64,000 nucleotides of DNA. Origin: Paenibacillus sp. FSL R10-2782 (GTDB taxonomy: Bacteria; Bacillota; Bacilli; Paenibacillales; Paenibacillaceae). Shown piece after piece: positions 8,008-18,100 of the stretch. The DNA is taken from the NCBI RefSeq assembly GCF_038592985.1, contig NZ_CP151951.1, positions 4,876,501 to 4,940,500 on the forward strand. The letters are read 5' to 3'. Numbering within the stretch: position 1 is the stretch's first letter; each line of letters opens with the position of its first letter. Under the pieces are notes generated by a model. The model was not told where the DNA came from. It searched no databases and saw nothing but the letters and a program-made list of their open reading frames with translations. Both the position numbers and the translations under genes were made by a program.

Positions 8008-9363
8008 CTACTGCAATACAGCTCCTTTCATCATACTTTTCATGTAATCGTGGCAGGTAAGCAGAAAATAAATGGTTTGCATGATAAGATATACACCAAT
8101 AACAACAAAGGAATAACTCCAATTGGAGTATGTCAAAATGTTTTCTAAAGCTTTCATAGCGAACAGAGCATGGAGAATGCCCACAATACAAGGGACAAAA
8201 AAGATAATCGCTAATTGTGTCACCACGATTTTACGAATTTCCTGCTCTGTCATTCCGATACGCAACAATGCTCTGAATTGAGCCTGATCTTCCTGAAGTT
8301 CTGTGAAAAGCTTGAAATAAATCATACTTCCTGAGGCGATAAAAAACAGTAGACTGATAAACATACCGATAAACATAGTCAGTGAAGCGATTTCCTTTAA
8401 ATATTCATATTGAACGGATTTGACCAGAATGTAGAAAGCACCGGAAGCCGTTAAAATGACTGCACTGAGAATTGACACCATAAACAGCATCCGTGCATTG
8501 TCTTTGATCTTGTAACCAAGCTGTGCAACAATGACCATATTCGTTCGATGATAATAAATCTGATGGCGTTTTCGAATAAAGCTAAGCAGCAAAACACTAA
8601 ACTGGGAAAAAAATAAATACGTTCCTAATGTGACAGGAATCAATATTAGCAGTGTCATCAAGATGAATGCTTGAGCGTCCAATAAATAAAAATTGGATCC
8701 GTTGAACGTCATAGCGATACCATATCCAGTTGCCAGGCAAACAATTGAGAGCGCCACCAGCCACGGAGAATAGATCAGTTCGCCCGTAGAGCGGCGTGAG
8801 GCTTTGAATAAATCAACAATCTCAGTTCTTCCTATTCTGAACACTGTGCTCAAAGATGTTATAGTGAATAATATTAGAAATCCCCCAACTGTGAACCACA
8901 CCGCCTCCAAAGGTACAGCGAACTTAATTGGCTCCTTCATATCGAGCAACGCAGCGAGAGCCATAAAAAATAGTTTGCTGAACAGCATACCAAGTACGAT
9001 TCCGCACCCGATGGCCAAAACGGAAATCATCATATTTTCATAAATGACCAGTTTGCGAAGTTGCATACGTGTCATTCCGAACAGCGAATAAAGACCAAAC
9101 TCCTGCTTTCTTGTTTTCAGATAGGCTGAGTTGGCATACAACACAAACAGGAAGGAAAAACCAACGATAATATACTCACAAAAAATCATGCCCTGCCTTA
9201 CCTTATCTGCTGCAATAATATGACCGTTGACGACGTCTGGATGAGCAAGAAATGAAGCGTAAATGTAAAAAATCATAACAGAAAATACACTGCTCATAAA
9301 AAATGCACTGTAAGAGCGCCAGTTTCCCCGAATGCCACTAAATGCGAGCGAACGGAACGTCAT
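8008..9363 (-). CDS. BceB-like ABC permease lacking the large extracellular domain
   Basis: The start at 9363 follows a GGGAGGG site and overlaps the ATPase gene by 26 bp; upstream in-frame codons to 9507 lie within the ATPase gene in another frame. The 451 residues contain ten hydrophobic helices in the BceB pattern, with FtsX-type segments near YLKTRKQEFGLYSLFGMTRM and FRALLRIGMTEQEIRK. BceB proteins are ~650 residues long and carry a ~200-residue extracellular domain between helices 7 and 8. Here helix 7 (VILTASGAFYILV) and helix 8 (LTMFIGMFISLLF) are joined by only ~14 residues. With the ATPase it probably protects the cell from, or moves, the cluster's peptide. Alternatively it is an exporter. 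Confidence 0.9.
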   Translation of the reverse strand: MTFRSLAFSGIRGNWRSYSAFFMSSVFSVMIFYIYASFLAHPDVVNGHIIAADKVRQGMIFCEYIIVGFSFLFVLYANSAYLKTRKQEFGLYSLFGMTRMQLRKLVIYENMMISVLAIGCGIVLGMLFSKLFFMALAALLDMKEPIKFAVPLEAVWFTVGGFLILFTITSLSTVFRIGRTEIVDLFKASRRSTGELIYSPWLVALSIVCLATGYGIAMTFNGSNFYLLDAQAFILMTLLILIPVTLGTYLFFSQFSVLLLSFIRKRHQIYYHRTNMVIVAQLGYKIKDNARMLFMVSILSAVILTASGAFYILVKSVQYEYLKEIASLTMFIGMFISLLFFIASGSMIYFKLFTELQEDQAQFRALLRIGMTEQEIRKIVVTQLAIIFFVPCIVGILHALFAMKALENILTYSNWSYSFVVIGVYLIMQTIYFLLTCHDYMKSMMKGAVLQ

Positions 9364-10114
9364 CAAAATTCCCTCCCAAGACGCTGAGCGCATCCAAAAT
9401 TTGTTGAAAGAAAGCCTGACGGTTCGCACCGCGGCGTATTTCGGAAAACAGCCTTCCGTCTTTAATAAAGACAATTCGCTGGCAATAGCTTGCGGAAAAA
9501 GGATCATGTGTAACCATAAGTACTGTAGCGTGCAATCGCTCGTTCATATCTTTGAGAGCATCCATGACGTCTTTGGCTGCTTTAGAATCCAGATTACCTG
9601 TCAATTCATCAGCCAGCACCAGTGAGGGCTCATGAATGAAGGCCCTTGCAATGGCTGCTCTTTGCTTTTGACCACCAGACACTTCATGTGTACGTTTGGA
9701 CAAAATACTGTCGATTTGCAGCCATTCTGCGAGTGGTTTGAGACGTTGTTCAATAAGTTGCGTAGAAGTGCCGTCCAGCACCAAGGGCAAAATAATATTT
9801 TCCTTTAAAGACAAAGTATCCAAAAGGTTAAAATCCTGAAAGACAAAACCGAGCTTGCGGCGACGGAATAAAGCCAATTTCCGGTCACTCAGTCGATTCG
9901 GATTAATACCTCCAATTTCAATTTGTCCTGACGTAGGACTGTCTATCGTAGCTAGTAGATTGAGCAGAGTTGTCTTTCCGCTGCCTGAGGGTCCCATAAC
10001 GCCAACGAATTCCCCGGATTCAATATGCAAATTAATATCTTCCAGTGCTTTATAAGCTATATTTCCTTTAGAACTATAAGTTTTCCCAAGCCCTTCAGCA
10101 CGTAGTACACTCAT
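9338..10114 (-). CDS. BceA-like ABC transporter ATP-binding protein
   Basis: A 258-residue ATPase with Walker A GPSGSGKT (~40–47), Q-loop VFQDFN, signature VSGGQKQR, Walker B LVLADELTG and H-loop VTHD, in the MacB/LolD/BceA branch. The ATG at 10114 follows GGGAGG. It is the first gene of an operon with the permease (26-bp overlap) and the peptidase. It energises the permease. In the BceRS–BceAB family the transporter also signals to the kinase, and that kinase type is encoded just upstream. The C-terminal ~25 residues beyond the core (ending DDVPFARI) are unremarkable. Confidence 0.95.
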   Translation of the reverse strand: MSVLRAEGLGKTYSSKGNIAYKALEDINLHIESGEFVGVMGPSGSGKTTLLNLLATIDSPTSGQIEIGGINPNRLSDRKLALFRRRKLGFVFQDFNLLDTLSLKENIILPLVLDGTSTQLIEQRLKPLAEWLQIDSILSKRTHEVSGGQKQRAAIARAFIHEPSLVLADELTGNLDSKAAKDVMDALKDMNERLHATVLMVTHDPFSASYCQRIVFIKDGRLFSEIRRGANRQAFFQQILDALSVLGGNFDDVPFARI

Positions 10115-10162
10115 TCAGTTATCCTCCCGCTTTAAAAAATATTAAATGTTCTTTGTAGCTTT

Positions 10163-10238
10163 AGTATAGCTGTACACTCACGTGTGGCCCCATCGATTTC
10201 TCTTACAATTTGCATAAAGCTACCTTACATTATTGTCA
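10163..10238 (-). promoter_or_regulatory. BceR-type operator and promoter of the ABC-transporter/peptidase operon
   Basis: On the minus strand TGACA-ATAA-TGTAA (10238–10225) fits the TNACA-N4-TGTAA pattern described for BceR-like response regulators. About 57 bp downstream is TATACT (10168–10163), a good -10 with no clear -35, as expected for an activated promoter. The site lies in the 138-bp gap between the kinase gene and the ATPase gene. Confidence 0.6.
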
Positions 10239-10252
10239 CTTTGCTCAGTAAT

Positions 10253-11329
10253 CTAATTGTGAATCATATGAATTCCACTGTTCTCAAAAGTGATCGTGAA
10301 CGTTGTCCCTTTGCCTAAGACAGACGTAACTGACAAACCATGTCCAAGCCGGGTACATACCTCTTTAGCCAAATACAAGCCCATGCCCGTTGACTCACCC
10401 GCCATCCGTCCGTTCTCGCCGGTGAAAAAAGCGTCAAAAATTCTGGGAAGATCGTAGTCTGCTATACCAATCCCTTCATCTGTGACCTTAAGGATTCCCC
10501 CCCCCATTCTATTATCTTTAAGCCAAAACTTGAGCGTCTTGTTCCCTGATTTACTTTTACTGTACTTAATCGCGTTGCTGACAAACTGGTTTAGCACGAA
10601 AGTCATCCACTTCTCATCCGTCTCAATCCACATTTCACCATCAATACTGGGAAAAATGGAGTACCTTATACAAAGACGCTTGTGTGCGTTTATCACCGAG
10701 CGGATTAAGTCGTGGAGAGCCGTGGTACGAAGATGCAAATCGATTTCAAACTTGTTCAAGCGGGCTGTATACAGCATCATTTCCAGTCCGCTGGTCATAC
10801 GCTCGGTTTCCTCTTGGACACTCAGCGATAGCTGCTTCATATCCACTGGTTTCGAGTATTTATGCCCTATCATCTCTTGAGCTAGCAAGTCTATTACGGA
10901 TAATGGTGTTTTCATCTGATGCACCCATTGCATGACAAAATGATTTTGCATCTCTTGCTGACGACGGTAATTGTGAAGCTCGTTCATATAAGCGTTGTAT
11001 TGTTGTTCCAGCAGGAATGTAATCATCCGTTGTTCACTGGTAATTGAGGATTGAACGATGATTGTCGCCTGCAATTCATCGGAGCGTTCAAGAGCACCCC
11101 GCAGCTGCGCATAGTAACGACGTTGGCGTAAGTAATCAAATATTAAGCAGCTGATCAGCAAAAATGAAGATAAAATAATAAAATAAGGAATTGAACCCAT
11201 GTCATCACGCCCAGGCTGATGTGCCTTTTCCAGTAGCATAAAGCCTACTCCCAATGCCGTAACAATCAAATACAGACCGATATATATGAAACGGTCCCGA
11301 ATAAAATTAATTTTAGGCCCTTTCCTCAT
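10253..11329 (-). CDS. intramembrane-sensing histidine kinase (BceS-like)
   Basis: A 358-residue kinase. Two N-terminal membrane helices (about 12–32 and 47–66) are joined by a short loop of ~13 residues (EKAHQPGRDDMGS), so there is no extracellular sensor domain. This is the hallmark of kinases that take their signal from a Bce-type transporter. The phospho-acceptor His is in WVHQMKTPLS; the N box is NQFVSNAIKYSK; the G boxes are VTDEGIGIADYD and GMGLYLAKEVC. The start ATG overlaps the regulator stop by 4 bp (ATGA), so the two genes are translationally coupled. Confidence 0.93.
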   Translation of the reverse strand: MRKGPKINFIRDRFIYIGLYLIVTALGVGFMLLEKAHQPGRDDMGSIPYFIILSSFLLISCLIFDYLRQRRYYAQLRGALERSDELQATIIVQSSITSEQRMITFLLEQQYNAYMNELHNYRRQQEMQNHFVMQWVHQMKTPLSVIDLLAQEMIGHKYSKPVDMKQLSLSVQEETERMTSGLEMMLYTARLNKFEIDLHLRTTALHDLIRSVINAHKRLCIRYSIFPSIDGEMWIETDEKWMTFVLNQFVSNAIKYSKSKSGNKTLKFWLKDNRMGGGILKVTDEGIGIADYDLPRIFDAFFTGENGRMAGESTGMGLYLAKEVCTRLGHGLSVTSVLGKGTTFTITFENSGIHMIHN

Positions 11330-12060
11330 AATTCCTCCCGCATTTCAGCAGCTACATCCAGCTTGTACCCTTGTCCGCGAACCGTTTCAATGGCTTTGGG
11401 CAGGCCCAACTCCTCTAGCTTTTTCCGTAAGCGTGTCACATTTACCGTCAAAGTGTTGTCGTCGACAAACTGTACATCATCCCATAACGCTTCAAGCAAT
11501 TGCTCACGGGTAACAACCTGACCCGAATGTTGGAGAAAACATTCCGAAAGCAATTGTTCATTTTTGGTCAGTTGCATCCGTCTCTCTCCCCATACCAGCT
11601 CATTACGGCTGCTGTAAAGCTGAAGACCGTTCACATTCCAGTCAGGTTGCGGTGCCCCTTGCTGTGCAAGATGTACTTGTCCGCCAATCGCATATTCCCC
11701 ATAGACCCGCCGAAATACACTTTTCACCTTTGCCATCAACAGGTCCAGGTGGATTGGCTTAGTAATATAATCGTCACCACCATGTTCGATGGCCATAACC
11801 TGATCCATTTCTCCAGCTCTCGCCGATATGAATATAATAGGAATACTGGAACGGGAACGAATTTGACGACACCAGTAATAACCATCGTAATAGGGCAAGT
11901 TAATATCCAACAATACAAGATGTGGAGCAAAAGCCTCCAACTCCGACAAGAGCTCCTGGAAATGCTCTGCACAAACAGACTCAAATCCATACTTCTCCAT
12001 ATTCTTTTGTAAAATACGACTGATTTTGTCGTCATCCTCTACGATAAAAATTCGGTACAA
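11326..12060 (-). CDS. OmpR-family response regulator (BceR-like)
   Basis: The 244-residue product begins at a TTG codon (12060) with AAGGAGG ~8 bp upstream; no ATG fits better. The receiver domain carries the acidic pair in VEDDDK, the phospho-acceptor Asp in LVLLDINLPYYDG and the conserved Lys in GGDDYITKP. A winged-helix DNA-binding domain follows (~140–240, with DDNTLTVNVTRLRKKLEELG). It is expected to bind the operator at 10225–10238 and switch on the ABC transporter and peptidase genes when the kinase senses peptide flux. It lies 102 bp after NRPS 4, separated by a strong terminator. Confidence 0.93.
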   Translation of the reverse strand: MYRIFIVEDDDKISRILQKNMEKYGFESVCAEHFQELLSELEAFAPHLVLLDINLPYYDGYYWCRQIRSRSSIPIIFISARAGEMDQVMAIEHGGDDYITKPIHLDLLMAKVKSVFRRVYGEYAIGGQVHLAQQGAPQPDWNVNGLQLYSSRNELVWGERRMQLTKNEQLLSECFLQHSGQVVTREQLLEALWDDVQFVDDNTLTVNVTRLRKKLEELGLPKAIETVRGQGYKLDVAAEMREEL

Positions 12061-12095
12061 AGCTTTTCCTCCTTTTCAATGCTTTCTCTTTCGTA

Positions 12096-12121
12096 CAAAA
12101 AGGCCGCCATAGGATGGCGGC
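12096..12121 (-). terminator. terminator after the NRPS operon
   Basis: GCCGCCAT (12103–12110) pairs perfectly with ATGGCGGC (12114–12121) across a 3-base loop. On the minus strand it is followed by CTTTTTG. It separates the biosynthetic operon from the regulator and resistance genes. Confidence 0.88.
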
Positions 12122-12161
12122 TAAAATGAAAGTTATACTCGTTAAATCCCGTTATTTATCA

Positions 12162-15100
12162 CTACACATATAATTTCTTTCTATTCCTAGCAGACGGACA
12201 AAAATAATTTGCAAATGCTTCGAACAGTTCAAATTTATTTACTATACTTTGATTGCACATCAGGAAGGCTCCGGTCTTCTGGTCCGGAAGCAGCCACATC
12301 AACGCACTAAAGCCGGGAAAGTTGCCGCTCTTAACCAAAATACGTTCGCTTCCGTATTCTGGATGGATGTTCATCTCGAATCCGTTTCGTCCGTAAGGCT
12401 TGCCTGCTTTAATGTCCGGTTTTACGGACATTAAAGCTTGAGCCGACTCTCGGCTTAAGATACGACTACCACCATAAGCCCCCTCCCCCAGCATCGCAAG
12501 CATGAAACGGGCCATATCGTCCCCGGTGGACACCAGACTTCCTGTGGCCGTGTCTATTGGGCTATACGGATAAGCTGGAACAAGCTGCTGGTCAGGATGG
12601 TAACCTTTCGCTAATCTATTTGACCATTCTGCTGGCAGTGTGAAACTACTGCTGTTCATCCCGAGTGGCTGAAGGATGTGGCTATGGGCATATTGCCCAC
12701 ATGACATGCCTGTAATTTGTTCAATGATGTACCCCAGAATAGTGTAAGCAAAGTTGCTATATTGATATTGTTCCCCAGGAATATGAACAACAGCAGGCAT
12801 ATACTTATAGATAAACTGCTTCAATGTCATAATCGAAGGGACTTCGCCCCTGATCAGGTCATCCATCCCCGAATCCGGATGATCCAAACCGGATTCATAA
12901 TTCAGTAGATGCTTCAAAGTTAACGACTCGTTAAACGCTCCAGGAATGTCAATGTCCTCGATGAGAGAACGAACCTTTGCATTTATATCCAATTTACCCT
13001 GCTCTGCCAATTGCCGGATAACGACCGATGTAAATATTTTATTGATGGACCCGACCCTCATCAGCGTAGTAGCTGGATCTACCTTTGTAGAACGTGTCAG
13101 ATCGGTATAACCGCACCCCTGATTCACAACAATTTTGTTATCTTGAACCAAAACCAAAACAGCTCCTGTCACACCATCCATCCAAGGAGAATGAAGCAAT
13201 CTGTCAGCAAATTCGTTTGGTTTTTCTATATAGCCTGTATACTTTATATCCTCAGAAGAAGGTATACGAAGGTTTTCACCTTGACGAACACAGTGCTTAA
13301 TGATCGTTCGCAGATTGTCCTTCATAAGGTCTCCAAGCCGTTGAATGGATACATTCTGGAACTGTTTTGTGCTATAACTGATAGCCAGTGTGAGCTTGCC
13401 GGAGGTGATGCTGCCGACAATATCCAGTACATAGCGTCTTTGTTGCATCTCACTTACATCATTTCCTTTGGAATATGGTGAAATATCAATCGCACTGTTC
13501 TGCAGCTCTTGGTCAAACTGTCCAAGATAATTAAAACTGACTTCCGGCTGTATGGCGTTTTTGAACTCTTGCGCCCAATCGGATATATAGCGCAGTATTC
13601 CAAAGCCGATACCCTTATTCGGAATCTGGCGTAAATTATCCTTTGTTTTCAATATATGCTGTGAAATATCATCGTTCGCATCTGCCACGAGTCTGACCGG
13701 ATATTGAGTCGTAAACCAGCCAACTGTACGTGTGATATCAATTCCGGGAATGATTGCCTCCCTGCCATGACCTTCCAAATGTATTATCGTCTGATAAAGA
13801 TTTTTCCATTGGTACAGTGCCTGGCTCCATGCAGCGAGCAGCAAATCTTGAATGTCTGTATCATAAGCTTGATGAACCTGTGTAAGCAGCTGCCGCGTTT
13901 CTTCGTTCGACCACTCTATAGTGATGGTTACCGTGTCTTTGACAAGGGAATCCTTCTCCGTGTAATCCTTAGGAATCGGCTGACTTCCCTGGGATGTAAC
14001 CTCCTGCCAATACGCACGCTCATGCTGCAACTGCGGCTGGTATGCATAAGCATGGAGCGCCTCCGCCCAGTTTTGGAAGGACGCAGTTTTGGGAGGGAAA
14101 GTTACAGCTTGCCCGTTGACTGCTTGCTCATACCCTGATGTAATGTCCTCTAGTAAAATCCTCCAGGACACCATGTCCATAACAAGATGGTGGACTACAA
14201 TCAGCAAATGGTCGCTAGGATTACAACGGAACAGAACCAGCTTAACCAATGGGCCAATGTCCAATTGAATGCTGCTTTGTACCCGGTTGGACGCTTCCTC
14301 AATAGCAGTAGCTGGATTGTTTAACTGGATACAATCCCTGACTTCCAGCGTATAGAGCTCTCCTTCATCGACCTGCCGAATGTAAGGAATGTATTGTTCA
14401 CCGCTCCGGCGGAATACGGTCCGCAGTCCATCATGATGTTCCGCAATACGCCGCATGACCCGATGAATAGCTTCCAGATCCAGACGATCAACCCCGGCAA
14501 AGAGCATGGATTGATTAAAATGATGAGGATTTACATTATCCGGGCTTTCCAGAAACCACCGCTGAATGGGGGTTAATCGAACCGTGCCGCTCACTGGACC
14601 TTGATCTACCTTATCATTCATTTGTTCCACATGTACGCTTAACTCTGCAATCGTCTGACTCGTATACCAATGTCTCATTTCCAGCTGGAATCCGGCCTGA
14701 GACAGTCTGGAAGATACCTGAATCGATTGAATCGAATCCCCTCCCAGATCAAAAAAATCATCATGGATGCCTACCTGTGGCACTCCCAAAATCTGCTGCC
14801 AGATTTCAACCAGCAAGCTCTCTGTTTCCGTTCGTGGTGCTGCATATCCACTTCCAGGGGTTTTCACACTGTTTTCAGGAGCAGGGAGTGCATTACGGTC
14901 AATTTTTCCATTCAAAGTCAGTGGCATGGCTGGAAGCTTAATGATAAAGGCCGGAATCATATACGCAGGCATATCCTGTTTCAATATCGTTCTTATACGT
15001 TCCGATGTCAGGGTGGAACTGCTTGTGTAGTAAGCACACAGATGTTTGGTCCCGCCTTCCTGTTCTATGGCAATGACAATGGTTTCCTGAATCTGCTCAA

Positions 15101-18100
15101 TATTTAAGAGCCGAGTTTCAATCTCTCCAATCTCCACGCGGTGACCTCTTATTTTAACTTGATGATCTATTCTGCCCAGATATTCAATCGCACCGTCCGG
15201 GAGCCATTTTACCCAATCTCCGGTTCTATAGACTCTCTCTCCAGGGGAGAAAGGACTGGGAATAAATTTTTCGGATGTCAGCTCTGGCCGGTTGAGGTAC
15301 CCGCGGGCAAGTCCACTCCCACCCACCCATAATTCGCCTGGTACGCCTGGTGGCTGGAGCTGTCCTACTTCATTCACAATGTAAGTGCTCGTATGACTTA
15401 CCGGGTATCCAATAGGAATGACTGCTTTGTGTTCTGTGATATCATTGACGTGATATGCGGTTGCAAAGACTGTACTTTCTGTCGGCCCATAAACATGGAT
15501 AAGCCTGTCTGGTCCAAGGTAACTCAATGCTTTCCTAACATGATCTACAGACACACGTTCTCCCCCGAAAAGAATTTTACGGAGTGAAACCAGGCGGTCC
15601 GGGTATATATCAAACATAACGTTAAATAAAGCGGTCGTAACAAACAAAACGCTGACATTATGCGCAGCCATATGTTTCGTCAGCTTATCCATATCCAGCA
15701 ATGCATCTTTTGAAATCAGCACCAAGCCAGCTCCATTAAGCAAAGCTGAATAAATGTCAAAGGTGGAGCCGTCAAATGCATAGTTGGACAATTGTAATAT
15801 CCTATCTTCTGGTTTAATTGTAATATAATCACTCTCATACACCACTCGGATAATGTTACGATGAGTTGTCAATATTCCTTTAGGCTTGCCCGTTGTGCCT
15901 GAAGTATAGATGACGCAGGCCAGCGAGTCCGAATGGGCCATACGTGGTTTTGTCTGCCTGTATAATTTCTCCTTCTGCTCATTTAGAGGGCCGGTTTCAT
16001 CATTAAAAACGATGCACGTGCCGCTAAAGAACGAGGCTACCTTTTCCTGCAAATGGCTTTGTAGCAGCAAAATATCGGCGCCTGAGTCCTCTAACATATA
16101 ACGGATTCGCTCCTGCGGATATGTCGGATCTACTGGCATATAAGCTCCACCCGCTTTGAGAATTGCTATCATGCCGATGATCATGTCCGGGCTACGATCA
16201 GCCATCAGACAGACGATTCGCTCAGATTCGACTCCGTAAGCAGTGAGTTTTTGGGCAAGTCTGTCTGCCTGTTCATTCAGCTCACGGTACGTTAATTGAA
16301 CATCGCCATGCACTAGTGCAACATGATCAGGGTAACGCTCTGCTTGTTCCTCAAATAGCTGATGAATCGTTTTCTCGGTACATCCAGGCCCGGCTGCGTG
16401 ATAGCACTGTTCCAGTGTCTGCCTTGTCTCTTCTACGGTCAAAAGCTGCAATTCCGCCAGCTTGCTATCCGGCTTGTCCACAATCTGTTGCAAGAGATGG
16501 TGCACATGCTCACCTATGCGCTTCACATTTTCCGCAAGAAAGACACGCGCATTATAGTTGAAGCGGATGCTGATTTTCTCACCCGGAACTACAATGATAT
16601 TAAAATTATAGTTCGTCTGCTCCTGAACTTCAGCGTGAAGAATGTCAAGACGATCCGCGCTTGGCAAGCCGCTGTCTTCAAGTTGTTGTTCTACAGGATA
16701 ATTTTCAAAGATCATAATATGAGTAATAAGTTGTTGTTTCTGTACCAGCTCGGATTGAATTTCATAAAGCGGATACGTATCAAAGGCTCCTGATGCCACA
16801 GCCTGCTGCTGGTTACGTTGCAGCAACTGAGTGAAAACCTCTCCTTCCTCCCAGCGAATACGAACCGGAATCGTATTAATGAACAAGCCGATCATTCGTT
16901 CAATGCCGGGGATTTCAGCTGGTCTGCCCGAAACAACGCTGCCAAATACAGTATCTGGGGTCCCATTATATTTGTGCAGCACAATCCCCCAGACCGTTTG
17001 TAAAAGTGTATTCAGGGTTACATGATTTTCTTTAGCCAGTTGTTTCAGACTGTCAGTCAGTGCTGTGCTTAATTCGAATGCGGTTTCGGCAAGCTCGTAT
17101 CCTTGATGTATACTTGTATCTGCCCCTGGAAGTACGGCCTGTCCTTCATAATATTCCAAATATCCCTTCCAGTAAAGGGAAGCCTTGGCATGATCTTGTC
17201 TTTCCAGCCAAGAGATATATTCACTGTAAGGAGCTGTTGGAGGCAATTCCACTTGAGTATGACGAAGCTTGGCATAATATATTTCAAGCAATTCATTAAA
17301 CAAAATCGGTGCGCACCATCCGTCCATAAGTACATGATGGAAGCTCCAGACTACGTGGTAAATGGTGTCATCTTTTTGAAATATGGAAATCCGCATGAGC
17401 GCATCGGATGCAAGATCCATACCGCGCATTTTATCATTGGCTGCATACATTTCCGTCCACTGTTTGGCATCCTCGTTCGTCATATACCGAATATCTGCAA
17501 CATGCAGGGCCGGTTCTTTCTCACGGTACACCACTTGCAACGGGGTATCCCTCCAGCCAAAATAAAAGTTGGTCCTCAGGATGTCATACCTGTCTATGAT
17601 TTGACGAAGACTTTCCCTGAAAACGCGCACATCTAGCTCACCCTGCATATCAAACGTAATTTGCTCAAAATATGAGCCCGAATCAGGAGCAGCCAAGCTG
17701 TGAAAAAGCATCCCCTTTTGCATAGCGGTCAACGGATATATATTTTCAACTGTACCTGTTTCTGCCGTATCTCGGGTCAGTTGCTCCAACTCAGCCATTG
17801 TGATCCCGGTCAACATAATATCGCTTGGCGTAAGCTCAGGAGATGCCGCTTTCTGTGTGCAGTGGGTAATGATGTCCAGCAAGCTGTCATGCATCAATTC
17901 AGCGAGTTGCTCCATTGTTTCTTTCCTGTAGTCTTTTCTACTGAACCCAATCCCCATCGACAATACTCCTCCTGTAATCATTCCATTGATGTCCAGGGTG
18001 TAAGGTCTTTCCTGAAGGGCGCTCATATCCGGTCCACTGGAATAAGGCGACAGTTGGATGCTGCTGTTCTCCATGTCTTGGTCAAACTGTCCAAGATAGT

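Noticed and set aside
12162..13230. The fused beta-lactamase-like domain as the D-Asn peptidase
   Set aside because: It is part of a cytoplasmic NRPS with no signal or membrane segment and follows the last epimerase, the place of a release domain. The separate membrane protein fits the peptidase role better.
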